In this document: positions 25,323 through 33,341 of the stretch, in pieces
How positions within the stretch are numbered: the stretch's first letter is position 1
Layout: the number at the start of each line of letters is the position of its first letter
NCBI GenBank assembly: GCA_012514045.1
Contig: JAAZBA010000059.1
Coordinates: forward strand, 1-33,825
From: Clostridiales bacterium
GTDB lineage: Bacteria > Bacillota > Clostridia > Oscillospirales > QAMX01
Direction of reading: 5' to 3'
DNA: 33,825 nt
Translations under genes and position numbers: made by a program
Notes under the pieces: model-generated
Database searches by the model: none
The model's input: the letters and a program-made list of their open reading frames with translations, nothing else
Told to the model about the DNA's origin: nothing

Positions 25323-27215
25323 ATGAAAAAGCGCATCTTAGCTCTCTTTCTCGCTGTCCTGCTGATTATCGGCATATTTGCCGGCTGCTCCGCCGGAGAC
25401 AAGAGCGGAGACACCGCCACTGACGCAAAGGCGGAAACCACCACCGACGCAAAGAAGGAAACTACCGACAAGAAAGAAACTACAGACACGAAGAAGGAGA
25501 CTACCGACAAGAAGAAAGAGGAAAAAACTGATAAAAAGAAAGAGGAGACTGCCGCCGCTCCCGAGGATGACAGCCTTGTCACTCCTAACGGCGAGTTCCC
25601 CATCGTTAAGGAAGAGACCGGTCTTACTCTCCTCATCTCCCCCAATGCCACTGTTACCGACTATGACGATAACGACTATCGTCACTATGTCAAGGAGCGC
25701 ACCGGCGTTGACGTAACCATAGTGCTCACGCCCGCCGAGAACGGTGTTCAGAACGTTGAGCTGCGTGTTGCTTCCGGTGAGGAGCTTGAGGATCTGGTCT
25801 GCGTAAACCTCAGCGCTGTTTCGAGAAACGCCATGTATAACGACGGTATTGTCCTGGGACTCGACGAGCTCTTCGAGACGTACAGCCACTGGTGGTACAT
25901 CATGGCTGAAGAGTATTGTACCGAGCGTGAGAGAGCCTACATGAACTCCCTTACCCGCGGCTTTGACGGCACAATGATCACATGGCCGCTCTATTATGCC
26001 GATCCCTCCAACGAGTTCAATCCCGGCGATACCCTCTACATTATGAATGACTGGGTCGAGAAGCTCGGCATCGAGATTCCTGACACCACCGACAAGTTTT
26101 ATGACGTTCTCGTCCGCATCCGCGATGAGGATCCAAACGAAAACGGCAAGAAGGATGAGATTCCGTTCCTGTCTCTCGGTCAGAGAGGTCCCCTTGTCCT
26201 GATTAACAGCTTTGTATACTGCGGCAGCACCCTTGTCAACGCCACCGACGGTCAGCTCTGGACCCCATTCAACACAGACGAATACCGAGAAGCTATCAGA
26301 TATCTTCGCAAGCTCGCTGTTGATGAGCTCCTCAGTGTTACATCTTTTACACTTGATGATAATCAGTTCAAGTCCATCATGAATATAGAGGATTCCGGAG
26401 AGCCTCCTTATGTTGGCGTCTACTCCCACCATCCGACGCTCGCCTTTGACGATGCTTCAGGCCGCCGTCTCGGCTTCACCCCGATTTACCCGATCAAGGG
26501 TCCGGAAGGCGTCGCTTACGCTATCTGCAGACCGAACGCGCAGGACTATTTTATGTCCATCACCAAGTACTGCGAGCATCCAGAAGTCGCCGCGAGACTT
26601 CTTGACTCTTTCTGCGAAGAGGATATGATGCTCTGGTCCCGCTGGGGAGTTGTCGACCGCGACTGGATTGACCTCCGTGAGGAAGAGGGCTGGGATTGCC
26701 GTTACGCCGACCTGGGCTACGAAGCCAAGTTCGTCGTCCTTAACAACCCCTATGGCTCCTCCAACAACATCATCTGGAAGTGGGACCGCGCCACATCCCT
26801 CCCGCCCGCGCTCATGGGCGCCCAGGGTATAGTTACCGAGGAGAATAAGAACGTCACCCTGACCGACGGGTCTACTGCCGAGCTCAAACCGACCACTGAG
26901 TATTCCCTCAGATCTGCCAAACTCGTTGCACAGAAGTCCAAGGACATCCCGGAAGAGATCGTCGGCAGGCTCATGTACACCGAGGAAGAGGATCTCGCCA
27001 TCGCCGATATCGCCAGCTCTCTTGGCACATTCATATCTGAGTCCAGAGTTCGCTTCATCACAGGCGAGCTTGACATCGAGAAGGATTGGGACGCTTACGT
27101 AAAGCAGCTTGATGACATCGGTCTCGAAGAGTACATCAAGGTCACCCAGATTGCATATACAAGGCAGAAAGAGGCAGGCGGAGGCACTGCCGCCGGAGCC
27201 GGTATCAAGAAATAA
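25323..27215 (+). CDS. Extracellular sugar-binding lipoprotein (LplA-like)
   Basis: A 630-aa ABC transporter solute-binding protein tethered outside the membrane. The start is placed at MKKRILALFLAVLLIIG, preceded by AAAGGAGTATATCCC; an in-frame ATG at 25,209 would add 38 residues with no signal character. The lipobox is FAGC with Cys22. Residues about 25-70 are an unusual Thr/Asp/Lys/Glu-rich spacer with repeated TTDKK units, probably a wall-spanning linker. The mature domain (ITLLIS-like start, LTLLISPNATVTDYDD, NDWVEKLGIEIPDTTDKFYDVL, DPNENGKKDEIPF) has the calcium-site-like segment and layout of the large LplA/YtcQ proteins used for oligosaccharides. The ligand is unknown. No ATPase gene is nearby, so a shared MsmK-type ATPase is likely. 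Confidence 0.88.
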   Translation: MKKRILALFLAVLLIIGIFAGCSAGDKSGDTATDAKAETTTDAKKETTDKKETTDTKKETTDKKKEEKTDKKKEETAAAPEDDSLVTPNGEFPIVKEETGLTLLISPNATVTDYDDNDYRHYVKERTGVDVTIVLTPAENGVQNVELRVASGEELEDLVCVNLSAVSRNAMYNDGIVLGLDELFETYSHWWYIMAEEYCTERERAYMNSLTRGFDGTMITWPLYYADPSNEFNPGDTLYIMNDWVEKLGIEIPDTTDKFYDVLVRIRDEDPNENGKKDEIPFLSLGQRGPLVLINSFVYCGSTLVNATDGQLWTPFNTDEYREAIRYLRKLAVDELLSVTSFTLDDNQFKSIMNIEDSGEPPYVGVYSHHPTLAFDDASGRRLGFTPIYPIKGPEGVAYAICRPNAQDYFMSITKYCEHPEVAARLLDSFCEEDMMLWSRWGVVDRDWIDLREEEGWDCRYADLGYEAKFVVLNNPYGSSNNIIWKWDRATSLPPALMGAQGIVTEENKNVTLTDGSTAELKPTTEYSLRSAKLVAQKSKDIPEEIVGRLMYTEEEDLAIADIASSLGTFISESRVRFITGELDIEKDWDAYVKQLDDIGLEEYIKVTQIAYTRQKEAGGGTAAGAGIKK

Positions 27216-27267
27216 TCGTAATCGCAATAACCTGACTCTGCTTAAGCTTTAAGTTATGCTATGTTTA

Positions 27268-27299
27268 CCGCGGGCGGACTCGCGCGAGTCCGCCCGCGG
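27268..27299 (+). promoter_or_regulatory. 32-nt perfect GC-rich palindrome between binding protein and permease
   Basis: CCGCGGGCGGACTCG, then CG, then the exact complement form a 15-bp GC-rich stem with almost no loop. No T-tract follows, so it is not a standard terminator. It sits 52 bases after the binding-protein stop and 45 bases before the permease ATG. It probably protects the upstream message or trims read-through, so that the binding protein is made in excess. Confidence 0.75.
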
Positions 27300-27344
27300 G
27301 TGCATACAACAAATTTGCTCTAACGGCCGAAAGGGGAAATGCTC

Positions 27345-28331
27345 ATGGCAAAGGCAGCCGAAGAGAAGGCTAAAGCCGTTACCACCGTAAACAGCAAAAA
27401 GGGGGAAAAGTTCCGCCGTTTTCTTCTGGATTCAAAGAAAACGTGGCAGCTTTACCTTTTCTGTGTTATACCGCTCGCTTATCTTCTCATATTCAACTAC
27501 TATCCAATGTTCGGCGTTCAGATTGCCTTTAAGAGCTACACCGCTTCCAAGGGCATTTGGGGCAGCCAATGGGTAGGACTCAAGCACTTCAAGACATTCT
27601 TTACTTCCTATCAGTTCTCCCGCACAATCATCAACACGCTTCGTATTTCTGTTTATTCCCTGTTGACCGGCTTTCCGCTGGCTATAGTTTTTGCGCTGAT
27701 GCTCAATCTCGTCCGCAACGCGCGCATCAAGAAGTGGATTCAGACCATCACCTATGTTCCTCACTTCATTTCCACGATAGTTATCGTCGGCATTATCTTC
27801 CAGCTCTTCAACCCCGTTACCGGCGTCTATGGCTATATCTACCGTATCTTTAACCCGGGCGAATATCCCGTAGACTTGTTTACAAAGGCTGATGTCTTCC
27901 CGCATATGTATATATGGTCAGGAATCTGGCAGCAGCTGGGCTGGAGCTCAATAATTTACATCGCGGCGCTCGCCGGCGTCGATCCGGAGCTTCACGAAGC
28001 GGCAGAGATAGACGGCGCCAACAGATGGCAGCGCATTTGGACGATAGACCTGCCTGCGATACTCCCGACGGCGTCAATCATGCTTATCCTTCGTTTCGGC
28101 TCCATCATGAGTGTCGGTTATGAAAAGGTCTACCTTATGCAGAATGACCTCAACCTTGTCAAGTCTGAGGTTATATCCACATACATTTACAAGGTCGGTC
28201 TTAAGTCTGCTACTACTTTCTCGTACGGTACCGCCATCGGTCTTTTCAACTCCGTTATAAACTGTACGCTGCTGGTATTGGTTAACTGGATCGCCGGAAG
28301 ATTCGGTGAAGGAGGTACAAGTCTATGGTAA
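27345..28331 (+). CDS. ABC sugar transporter permease (LplB/UgpA-like)
   Basis: A 328-aa inner permease subunit with six predicted membrane helices, beginning near residue 35 (WQLYLFCVIPLAYLLIFNYYPMFG). The cytoplasmic EAA loop, EAAEIDGANRWQRIWTIDLP, contacts the ATPase. The start is placed at the second ATG (MAKAAEEK), because GGGG lies 8 bases before it; the first ATG at 27,339 is too close to that site. It overlaps the next permease by 7 bases. Confidence 0.9.
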   Translation: MAKAAEEKAKAVTTVNSKKGEKFRRFLLDSKKTWQLYLFCVIPLAYLLIFNYYPMFGVQIAFKSYTASKGIWGSQWVGLKHFKTFFTSYQFSRTIINTLRISVYSLLTGFPLAIVFALMLNLVRNARIKKWIQTITYVPHFISTIVIVGIIFQLFNPVTGVYGYIYRIFNPGEYPVDLFTKADVFPHMYIWSGIWQQLGWSSIIYIAALAGVDPELHEAAEIDGANRWQRIWTIDLPAILPTASIMLILRFGSIMSVGYEKVYLMQNDLNLVKSEVISTYIYKVGLKSATTFSYGTAIGLFNSVINCTLLVLVNWIAGRFGEGGTSLW

Positions 28332-29254
28332 GCACAAAAACCGCCGAAAAGGCTATACTCAAGAGAAACAGGATAAAGGATCCTTGGCAGGATAAGCTGC
28401 TTTATGCCATCGTCGGTATTTTCTTCGCTGTATTTGTTATTCTCGTACTCTATCCTATCATATTCGTCATATCCGCGTCCTTTTCCTCTGGCGCCGCGCT
28501 GAACGCCGGTCAGGTAATACTTTGGCCTGTCGATCCTGGTCTGCACGGTTATGAGGCGGTTTTCTCTCATAAGTACGTCCTTTCCGGTTACCGCAATACG
28601 ATATTCTATACCATCGTCGGTACCGCCATCGGCGTATCCGTTACGTTTACCGCCGCTTATCCGCTTACGAGGAGAGACTTCCCCGCGAGACGTTTTATGA
28701 TGGTTCTGTGCACTATAACGATGTTCTTCGGCGGCGGTCTCGTTCCGTTTTACATCCTCATGGTCAACCTAAAGTTCATAAATACCATTTGGGCGATGCT
28801 TATACCGGGAGCGCTGAGCGTTTACAACATGATTCTCGTCCGCACGAACATCATGTCAAATATACCGAATGAGCTGCTGGAGGCGGCACAGATCGATGGA
28901 TGCAGTGACACACGCTATTTCTTCGAAATAGTTCTTCCGCTTTCGAAGGCTGTTATCGCTGTTATTACGCTTTACACCGCTGTCGGTCACTGGAACAGCT
29001 ACTTTAACGCGATGATATTCCTCCGTGATAAGAATCTCTTTCCGCTGCAGCTGATCCTGCGTGAGATTCTCGTTTCTTCTCGTATCGACCTGAGCGAAAT
29101 CGAGGACGCTGACCTTCTGGCTGCGCTTGTAGGTCTCGAAAACCTGCTCAAGTATTCGCTTATAGTCGTCTCTTCCGTGCCGATTATATGTGTCTATCCG
29201 TTTATTCAAAAGTACTTTATCAAGGGCGTTATGATCGGCTCCCTCAAGGGCTGA
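28325..29254 (+). CDS. ABC sugar transporter permease (YtcP/UgpE-like)
   Basis: A 309-aa second permease subunit. The first helix is near residue 25 (LLYAIVGIFFAVFVILVLYPIIFVI). The EAA loop LLEAAQIDGCSDTRYFFEIVLPLSK is well kept, and the C-terminus (YPFIQKYFIKGVMIGSLKG) is typical. The ribosome site GGAGGT is within the end of the preceding permease gene and the two overlap by 7 bases, so the subunits are made together. Confidence 0.9.
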   Translation: MVSTKTAEKAILKRNRIKDPWQDKLLYAIVGIFFAVFVILVLYPIIFVISASFSSGAALNAGQVILWPVDPGLHGYEAVFSHKYVLSGYRNTIFYTIVGTAIGVSVTFTAAYPLTRRDFPARRFMMVLCTITMFFGGGLVPFYILMVNLKFINTIWAMLIPGALSVYNMILVRTNIMSNIPNELLEAAQIDGCSDTRYFFEIVLPLSKAVIAVITLYTAVGHWNSYFNAMIFLRDKNLFPLQLILREILVSSRIDLSEIEDADLLAALVGLENLLKYSLIVVSSVPIICVYPFIQKYFIKGVMIGSLKG

Positions 29255-29280
29255 TTTGCAGATATATCCTTTTGTAAGAT

Positions 29281-29317
29281 AAAGGGCAAACTATATAAAG
29301 GTTTGCCCTTTGTTTTT
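29281..29317 (+). terminator. Rho-independent terminator after the permease genes
   Basis: An 11-bp perfect stem (AAAGGGCAAAC at 29281-29291 with its complement at 29301-29311) with a 9-base loop is followed by GTTTTT. It lies 27 bases after the second permease and 30 bases before the glycosidase gene, so the glycosidase is expressed at a lower level by read-through or from an unseen promoter. Confidence 0.85.
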
Positions 29318-29346
29318 AACCGAAAAACAGAAAGGAATGTACAAAT

Positions 29347-30432
29347 ATGGGTTCTCAGTGGTCAAAAAGCCGCGCCGCGGAGTGGTATGACAGCGTAGGC
29401 TGGCTGCGTGGTTGTAATTATATGCCGGCGAACTGCGCCAACCGTATAGATATGTGGCAAAATCTTGGTCTCGAGGAGCACACGGCTTGGGCGGCGGAGG
29501 AACTTGCTCTCGCTCACCGGCTCGGCTTCAACAGCGTGCGTCTGATCCTCGAATTCACTGTCTGGAGAGAGGAACACGACACTTTTTTCGACAATGTTGA
29601 CCGCTATCTCGCGCTGTGCGATGAAAACAAAATTAACGTCATGCTCACTGTCGGCAACGACTGCGTTACCCCCAAGACAGAGCACTGGCGCGAGGAACAT
29701 GTAGGCGTCCAGCCCTGCGACTGGGGATATCACGGCGGCAAAAAGTATTCCCCTCATCAGAGTCATGACCTCGTCGGCTTTCATGTGCTCGACGCGCCTG
29801 AGACGAGGGATCTTTACTTCGACTTTGTGCGTGAGTCGATCGAGCGCTACCGCAACGACAGTCGTGTTGTGATGTGGGATCTATACAATGAGCCCGGAAA
29901 CGTCAACCGCGGAGACATGACATTAAAAAATCTTCCGATTATGTTCGAAATCGCGCGCGGCATCGATCCGATACAGCCGCTGACAGTAGGCATCTATAAC
30001 GGGAGAAACACAGCATCATGCAACGAGTTCTGTTTTAAGAATGAGGATGTGATAAGCTATCACTGCTACGGTACGATTGAGGAAAATGTGAGATATATTC
30101 GAGAACTTAAATCTTTCGAGCGGCCGATTATCAACTCCGAATGGCTCGCACGTCCCATAGGCTCGACGATTCAGGACCTATTTCCTTTCTTCTACGCTCA
30201 GAACGTCTCATGCTATATGTGGGGATTCGTCGCGGGGCGATATCAGACTTACGAGCCATATAACGCCACGTGGGAGCGCTACGAGCGCGGCGAACTCCGT
30301 GATTTTGACTTCCGTCTGTGGTATCATGATCTGTACAGACCGTCACACCGCCCGTACGACCCGAAGGAGACAGAGCTTATTCGTCGCATATGTGACCTTG
30401 CGGACGACGATATGAAGAAAAAGAAAACCTGA
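29347..30432 (+). CDS. Cytoplasmic GH5-like (cellulase-family) glycoside hydrolase
   Basis: A 361-aa (beta/alpha)8-barrel glycosidase of clan GH-A. WLRGCNYMPAN at the start and LGFNSVRLILEF are typical early strands. WDLYNEPGN carries the acid/base Glu (about 180) and INSEWLARP carries the nucleophile Glu (about 265). This is a retaining enzyme by analogy. There is no signal peptide, so it works on imported oligosaccharides. The exact family (GH5 subfamily or a neighbour) and linkage cannot be decided. The ribosome site AAAGGA is 10 bases before the ATG. Confidence 0.82.
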   Translation: MGSQWSKSRAAEWYDSVGWLRGCNYMPANCANRIDMWQNLGLEEHTAWAAEELALAHRLGFNSVRLILEFTVWREEHDTFFDNVDRYLALCDENKINVMLTVGNDCVTPKTEHWREEHVGVQPCDWGYHGGKKYSPHQSHDLVGFHVLDAPETRDLYFDFVRESIERYRNDSRVVMWDLYNEPGNVNRGDMTLKNLPIMFEIARGIDPIQPLTVGIYNGRNTASCNEFCFKNEDVISYHCYGTIEENVRYIRELKSFERPIINSEWLARPIGSTIQDLFPFFYAQNVSCYMWGFVAGRYQTYEPYNATWERYERGELRDFDFRLWYHDLYRPSHRPYDPKETELIRRICDLADDDMKKKKT

Positions 30433-30455
30433 GCGCATCTCTACATATAAAAATC

Positions 30456-30471
30456 CTCTGTGTAAGCAGAG
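30456..30471 (-). terminator. Weak hairpin with T-run on the minus strand
   Basis: CTCTG and CAGAG pair around a 6-base loop. On the minus strand the hairpin is followed by GATTTTTATA. It may serve as a second terminator for the minus-strand genes from 31,767 downward. Confidence 0.4.
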
Positions 30472-30486
30472 AATCAGACTACTGAC

Positions 30487-30517
30487 AAAGCCTATCTTAA
30501 AAAATAAGATAGGCTTT
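30487..30517. terminator. Strong stem-loop, probable terminator
   Basis: A 13-bp perfect stem (AAAGCCTATCTTA at 30487-30499 and its complement at 30505-30517) with a 5-base loop. Neither side has a long T-tract beyond the stem's own TTT. Its position between convergent genes, and immediately at the stop of a small minus-strand ORF, supports a terminator role. Confidence 0.65.
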
Positions 30518-30692
30518 AAATATGGTAATTGTCCTTATATTTTACATAGCAGAGGGAAAAGTTATTGTTTGGGAATTCTTGAAACTCTCCGCATTCTACA
30601 ATACCGGAGATTCGTGTGATTCCGCTTGCGTACCTGTATACGATGGGAATTATCTTGGGCATGAACTCAATATAAAATCTAATAGCTGACAC
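30516..30692 (-). CDS. Hypothetical 58-aa protein or gene remnant
   Basis: A GTG-initiated frame (MSAIRFYIEFMPKIIPIVYR at the start) begins 4 bases after the stop of the URO-D-like gene and ends with TAA at the edge of a strong hairpin. The amino-acid mix looks protein-like, with several Tyr, Phe and two Cys residues. No family is recognised and there is no good ribosome site. The frame is open for only a few codons upstream of the GTG. It could be a small coupled gene or the tail of a decayed gene. Confidence 0.35.
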   Translation of the reverse strand: MSAIRFYIEFMPKIIPIVYRYASGITRISGIVECGEFQEFPNNNFSLCYVKYKDNYHI

Positions 30693-30696
30693 CTGT

Positions 30697-31767
30697 TTAT
30701 CTTGCAGTCAAAAGTTTTTCAGCCGTTTCGCGGTCTTTGGCGGAAAACCGAAGTCTTGAATAAGGTGTGCAGCGGAACGCATTTAATACCGAAAGAAATT
30801 CCGGCACACCGTCAATGACCATAATACCGCGCCCGCTTTCGGTGATACGACGGTAAATATCGATCCAATGTCCCGCGGTAGGTTTACCGGCGCCGTAGAC
30901 CCACTGGACGGCGTTCAGTTTTTCAAGGGACAAGATAGCGTCCAAGTGTGGAAGTTGGCCGACTCCGTCAAGATGATAAATCGTATATCCGAGTTTTTCG
31001 GTGTCACGCCGCAGAGTCGGCAGCACAAATTCCGAAAACATTTGTGGACTTATCATGTATGAGAAGTCACATTGAAGTATATATGACGGAACTGACGACA
31101 ATAGTCCTGACCAATTCGTATAACCGTTCTGAGGCGCGAGAACCGCGGCAAAATCGTTGTATGCCGCATACCATACCTGTTCAAGCTCAGATATGAGCCT
31201 AAACACTTCATCCGGCTCGTCGATCAGTGCATAAAGCAGCCGTTCACTGCCGATAAGAGAAGATGCGACGTCGAGTATTCCTCCAAGATCCGGTATACCC
31301 AACATGACACAGCCGTTCCAGCGGTCAAGCCCGGCTTTGTAAATTGCTTTGATACGTTCTGCCCACGGATGCGTCGGATTATATTCGGCGTGAATCTCGG
31401 AGAGCGGCTTTTCGTCATTGCCATCAGGAGGGGAAAACCAAACCGTTCCTGTGGAATTATCAGCTTTGCCTCCGCAGAAAGCGGCGAGTACTCCGGGCCC
31501 AAAGGCGCTGAGATCTACGAAGGGAAATCCGTCGCCAATAAACTCGCAGGTTGAGAGCTGCCGATCAAGCAGCTCTATAACTTCTTCCGGCGAGCGGGAA
31601 AAGTCATCGTAATTTTCCATAGTAAGCGGATTTTCAAGAGGTTTGTCAGAGGGGTATGCGTCGTAAAGCGTTATTGAAAGCAGCGGCCGATTCAATTTGC
31701 CTTCAAACCAGCTGTCGTGCGCTGCACGAACACGCTCCATCCGTGATTTATCAAAATGAACTCCCAT
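30697..31767 (-). CDS. URO-D/methylcobamide methyltransferase-fold protein
   Basis: A 356-aa protein of the uroporphyrinogen decarboxylase superfamily, which includes haem-pathway decarboxylases and zinc methyltransferases acting on methylated corrinoids. SYMISPQMFSEFVLPTLRRDTEKLG and YHLDGVGQLPHLDAIL are the clearest family segments; the His/Asp of the latter resemble metal-site residues of the methyltransferase branch. No other haem or corrinoid genes are nearby, so its substrate is unknown, and such proteins often lie in sugar-utilisation regions. The start is placed at MGVHFDKSRM, because GGAG lies 7 bases before this ATG; a GTG at 31,806 would add 13 residues without a ribosome site. Confidence 0.7.
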   Translation of the reverse strand: MGVHFDKSRMERVRAAHDSWFEGKLNRPLLSITLYDAYPSDKPLENPLTMENYDDFSRSPEEVIELLDRQLSTCEFIGDGFPFVDLSAFGPGVLAAFCGGKADNSTGTVWFSPPDGNDEKPLSEIHAEYNPTHPWAERIKAIYKAGLDRWNGCVMLGIPDLGGILDVASSLIGSERLLYALIDEPDEVFRLISELEQVWYAAYNDFAAVLAPQNGYTNWSGLLSSVPSYILQCDFSYMISPQMFSEFVLPTLRRDTEKLGYTIYHLDGVGQLPHLDAILSLEKLNAVQWVYGAGKPTAGHWIDIYRRITESGRGIMVIDGVPEFLSVLNAFRCTPYSRLRFSAKDRETAEKLLTAR

Positions 31768-31796
31768 AGCAATCTCCAAACATCTCGTTTTAAAAG

Positions 31797-31825
31797 ATAG
31801 TATCACAGAGAAATCAGAACGTCAA
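31797..31825 (-). promoter_or_regulatory. Promoter of the URO-D-like gene
   Basis: On the minus strand, TTGACG (31825-31820) and TACTAT (31802-31797) are 17 bases apart, with an extended -10 (TGATACTAT). The transcript starts about 25 bases before the chosen ATG at 31,767. This makes the GTG at 31,806 unlikely as the start, since it falls inside the promoter. Confidence 0.6.
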
Positions 31826-31956
31826 GGATTTTCCGCTTTTCAGTGAAGAATGTTTATTTGGAATTGCGCTTACGCTTCCTTGGCATTATTCTATGAAATC
31901 ATATATTAGATGCAAACAGAACATGTTATTGTAAGATAGTTGATATTTATTAAGTT

Positions 31957-31976
31957 ATGTAAGGTTAGCTTGACAT
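31957..31976. promoter_or_regulatory. Operator 1 of the XRE regulator
   Basis: ATGTAAGGTTAGCTTGACAT is an imperfect palindrome of the form ATGTnAGGTnnACCTnACAT. It covers the -35 box (TTGACA, 31970-31975). It differs from operator 2 at only three positions. Confidence 0.7.
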
Positions 31977-31998
31977 GGAGGCGCTTTTATGATAGAAT
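31970..31998 (+). promoter_or_regulatory. Promoter of the XRE regulator/membrane protein pair
   Basis: A consensus TTGACA (31970-31975), a 17-base spacer and TAGAAT (31993-31998). The start of transcription falls near 32,005, inside operator 2. The promoter is therefore strong but flanked on both sides by repressor sites. Confidence 0.8.
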
Positions 31999-32001
31999 AA
32001 T

Positions 32002-32021
32002 ATGTAAGGTAAACCTGACAT
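32002..32021. promoter_or_regulatory. Operator 2 of the XRE regulator
   Basis: ATGTAAGGTAAACCTGACAT is a near-perfect palindrome with half-sites ATGTnAGGT. It is 45 bp from operator 1 (start to start) and covers the predicted transcription start. The pair suggests negative autoregulation by the adjacent XRE protein. Confidence 0.72.
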
Positions 32022-32036
32022 AAAGGGCGTGATTAT

Positions 32037-32243
32037 TTGAAGAATAGGGTACGGGAAATGCGCGAAAAAGCATTACTGACGCAAAAAGAACTGAGCGAAA
32101 AAGTGGGCGTTTCGCGGCAAGCAATCAATGCTATTGAAACGGGGAAATTTGCGCCCTCCATATGGCTTGCGTATGACCTGGCAAAATATTTTGAAATGAG
32201 CATTGAAGAGTTGTTTGATTTCGAAGGGAGCGAAAGAAAATGA
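32037..32243 (+). CDS. Small XRE-family transcriptional regulator
   Basis: A 68-aa protein that is nearly all helix-turn-helix (MREKALLTQKELSEKVGVSR then QAINAIETGKFAPSIWLAYDLAKYF). The start is TTG (KNRVREMREK), which gives the usual N-terminus for this family; the ribosome site AAAGGGCGTG is poor, and an ATG at 32,058 is an alternative. It overlaps the following membrane-protein gene by 4 bases (ATGA). Small XRE proteins of this kind usually repress their own operon. Confidence 0.85.
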   Translation: MKNRVREMREKALLTQKELSEKVGVSRQAINAIETGKFAPSIWLAYDLAKYFEMSIEELFDFEGSERK

Positions 32244-32698
32244 GGATCATGCGGAAACCTGTAACAAACGCAGTTTTTATAGCGGTAATATCTGTTTTTT
32301 ATGCGACAGTGTTTATCATTATCTCCGGACATATTGAATTCGAACGTATGCTTAATCATAAACAAACACTAAACAGCGCTTTTTGGAATGAATGGAGCGT
32401 GTTTTTGAAAGAGGGGAACATGAAATATATTGGGTTAATATACCTTATACTGGCAGCAGCCGTTGTATTTCTGTCTTTGATGAGAAGAAAAAATTATGAT
32501 GAATATCAAATCAGTATTTTAGCCAAAAGTTTTATCACCGCCGGAACCGTTATGGTTTTTCTTTTTCCATTGGCGCTTCTCCTGGTTTTAAGCGATCCCA
32601 ATTACTCCATTGAAACTATAATGTTCCTCGTCGTTGCCCATTGGTCAGCTTTTTTGATTGCAGACCTGTTCCTTGTTATCAGGTGGTGTAAGAGTTGA
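32240..32698 (+). CDS. Four-helix hypothetical membrane protein
   Basis: A 152-aa protein with four likely membrane helices: about 10-29 (AVFIAVISVFYATVFIIISG), 62-79 (YIGLIYLILAAAVVFLSL), 95-118 (FITAGTVMVFLFPLALLLVL) and 127-148 (TIMFLVVAHWSAFLIADLFLVI). It has no recognised domain. Membrane proteins of this size are commonly coded directly after a small XRE regulator in Firmicutes, but their role is unknown. It has its own ribosome site, GAAGGGAG, and is coupled to the regulator by an ATGA overlap. Confidence 0.7.
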   Translation: MRIMRKPVTNAVFIAVISVFYATVFIIISGHIEFERMLNHKQTLNSAFWNEWSVFLKEGNMKYIGLIYLILAAAVVFLSLMRRKNYDEYQISILAKSFITAGTVMVFLFPLALLLVLSDPNYSIETIMFLVVAHWSAFLIADLFLVIRWCKS

Positions 32699-32771
32699 AA
32701 CTAATTGAAAAGCCAGCAAAAGTGTGATAAAATCAAAATAACTTGACGAAATTACACATGAGTGCTTGTTT

Positions 32772-33341
32772 TCACAACTGCCTTTCATACATATCTTCCG
32801 GCGTATTGCTGATGAACCCGTATTTCGATGAAATCTCGGACGTAGCCGCTTCTAACTTCGCGTTGTTGCGGGCTTCGTATTTTGTGGTGCTTTTCTTCTA
32901 GACAAAGTTATACTTATTGGCATTGGCTTCTATTTTGGTTCCGTTTACGAAGAGATGCTCAAACTTTATCTCGCCAATCTCTTTCAGCTCTTCGACAATC
33001 TGAAAGAACAGCTCCTCCGCACACTGAGACAGCCTCTGAGTGCGGAATCTGGCGAATTCATGGTGGTTTGGCGCAGCTGCTCCGTTCAGCAGCCATATGA
33101 AATTGATATCCCGTCTACAAGCTGAAGCGATATCTCGTGACGAATAGATGTTTTCCATATTTGCGTAAACATATATCTTAAGCATGGTTGACGGCGCTGT
33201 CGCAGGCTTCCGACCGAGTTCGCTATATGCTCTCATTAGCGGGGTCAAGTTCATCTCTTCAATCATCTGGTCTAAGAGCCGAACACTGTCATCTGCGGGA
33301 ATAATCTTTTCTGCGAAGCGTTCGTCAATAAACAGTTGCAC
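32772..33341 (-). pseudogene. Degenerate IS1182-family transposase (N-terminal part)
   Basis: From a GTG at 33,341 the frame encodes the N-terminal region typical of IS1182 transposases: GRKPATAPSTMLKIYVYA, NIYSSRDIASACRRDINFIWLL, and NHHEFARFRTQRLSQCAEELF. The motif that normally reads DGTKIEANAN, holding the first catalytic Asp, reads NGTKIEANAN here. Just after NKYNFV, a TAG (32898-32900) stands where the family has Trp (FVWKK). The same frame continues with KKSTTKYEARNNAKLE to a TGA at 32,772. The remaining half or more of the enzyme is absent. It is therefore an inactive remnant. Confidence 0.85.

Noticed and set aside
25338..27227. Minus-strand frames of 364 and 256 aa opposite the solute-binding protein gene
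   Set aside because: Valine- and leucine-rich low-quality translations that mirror the coding strand, while the plus strand has a clear lipoprotein signal and family motifs.
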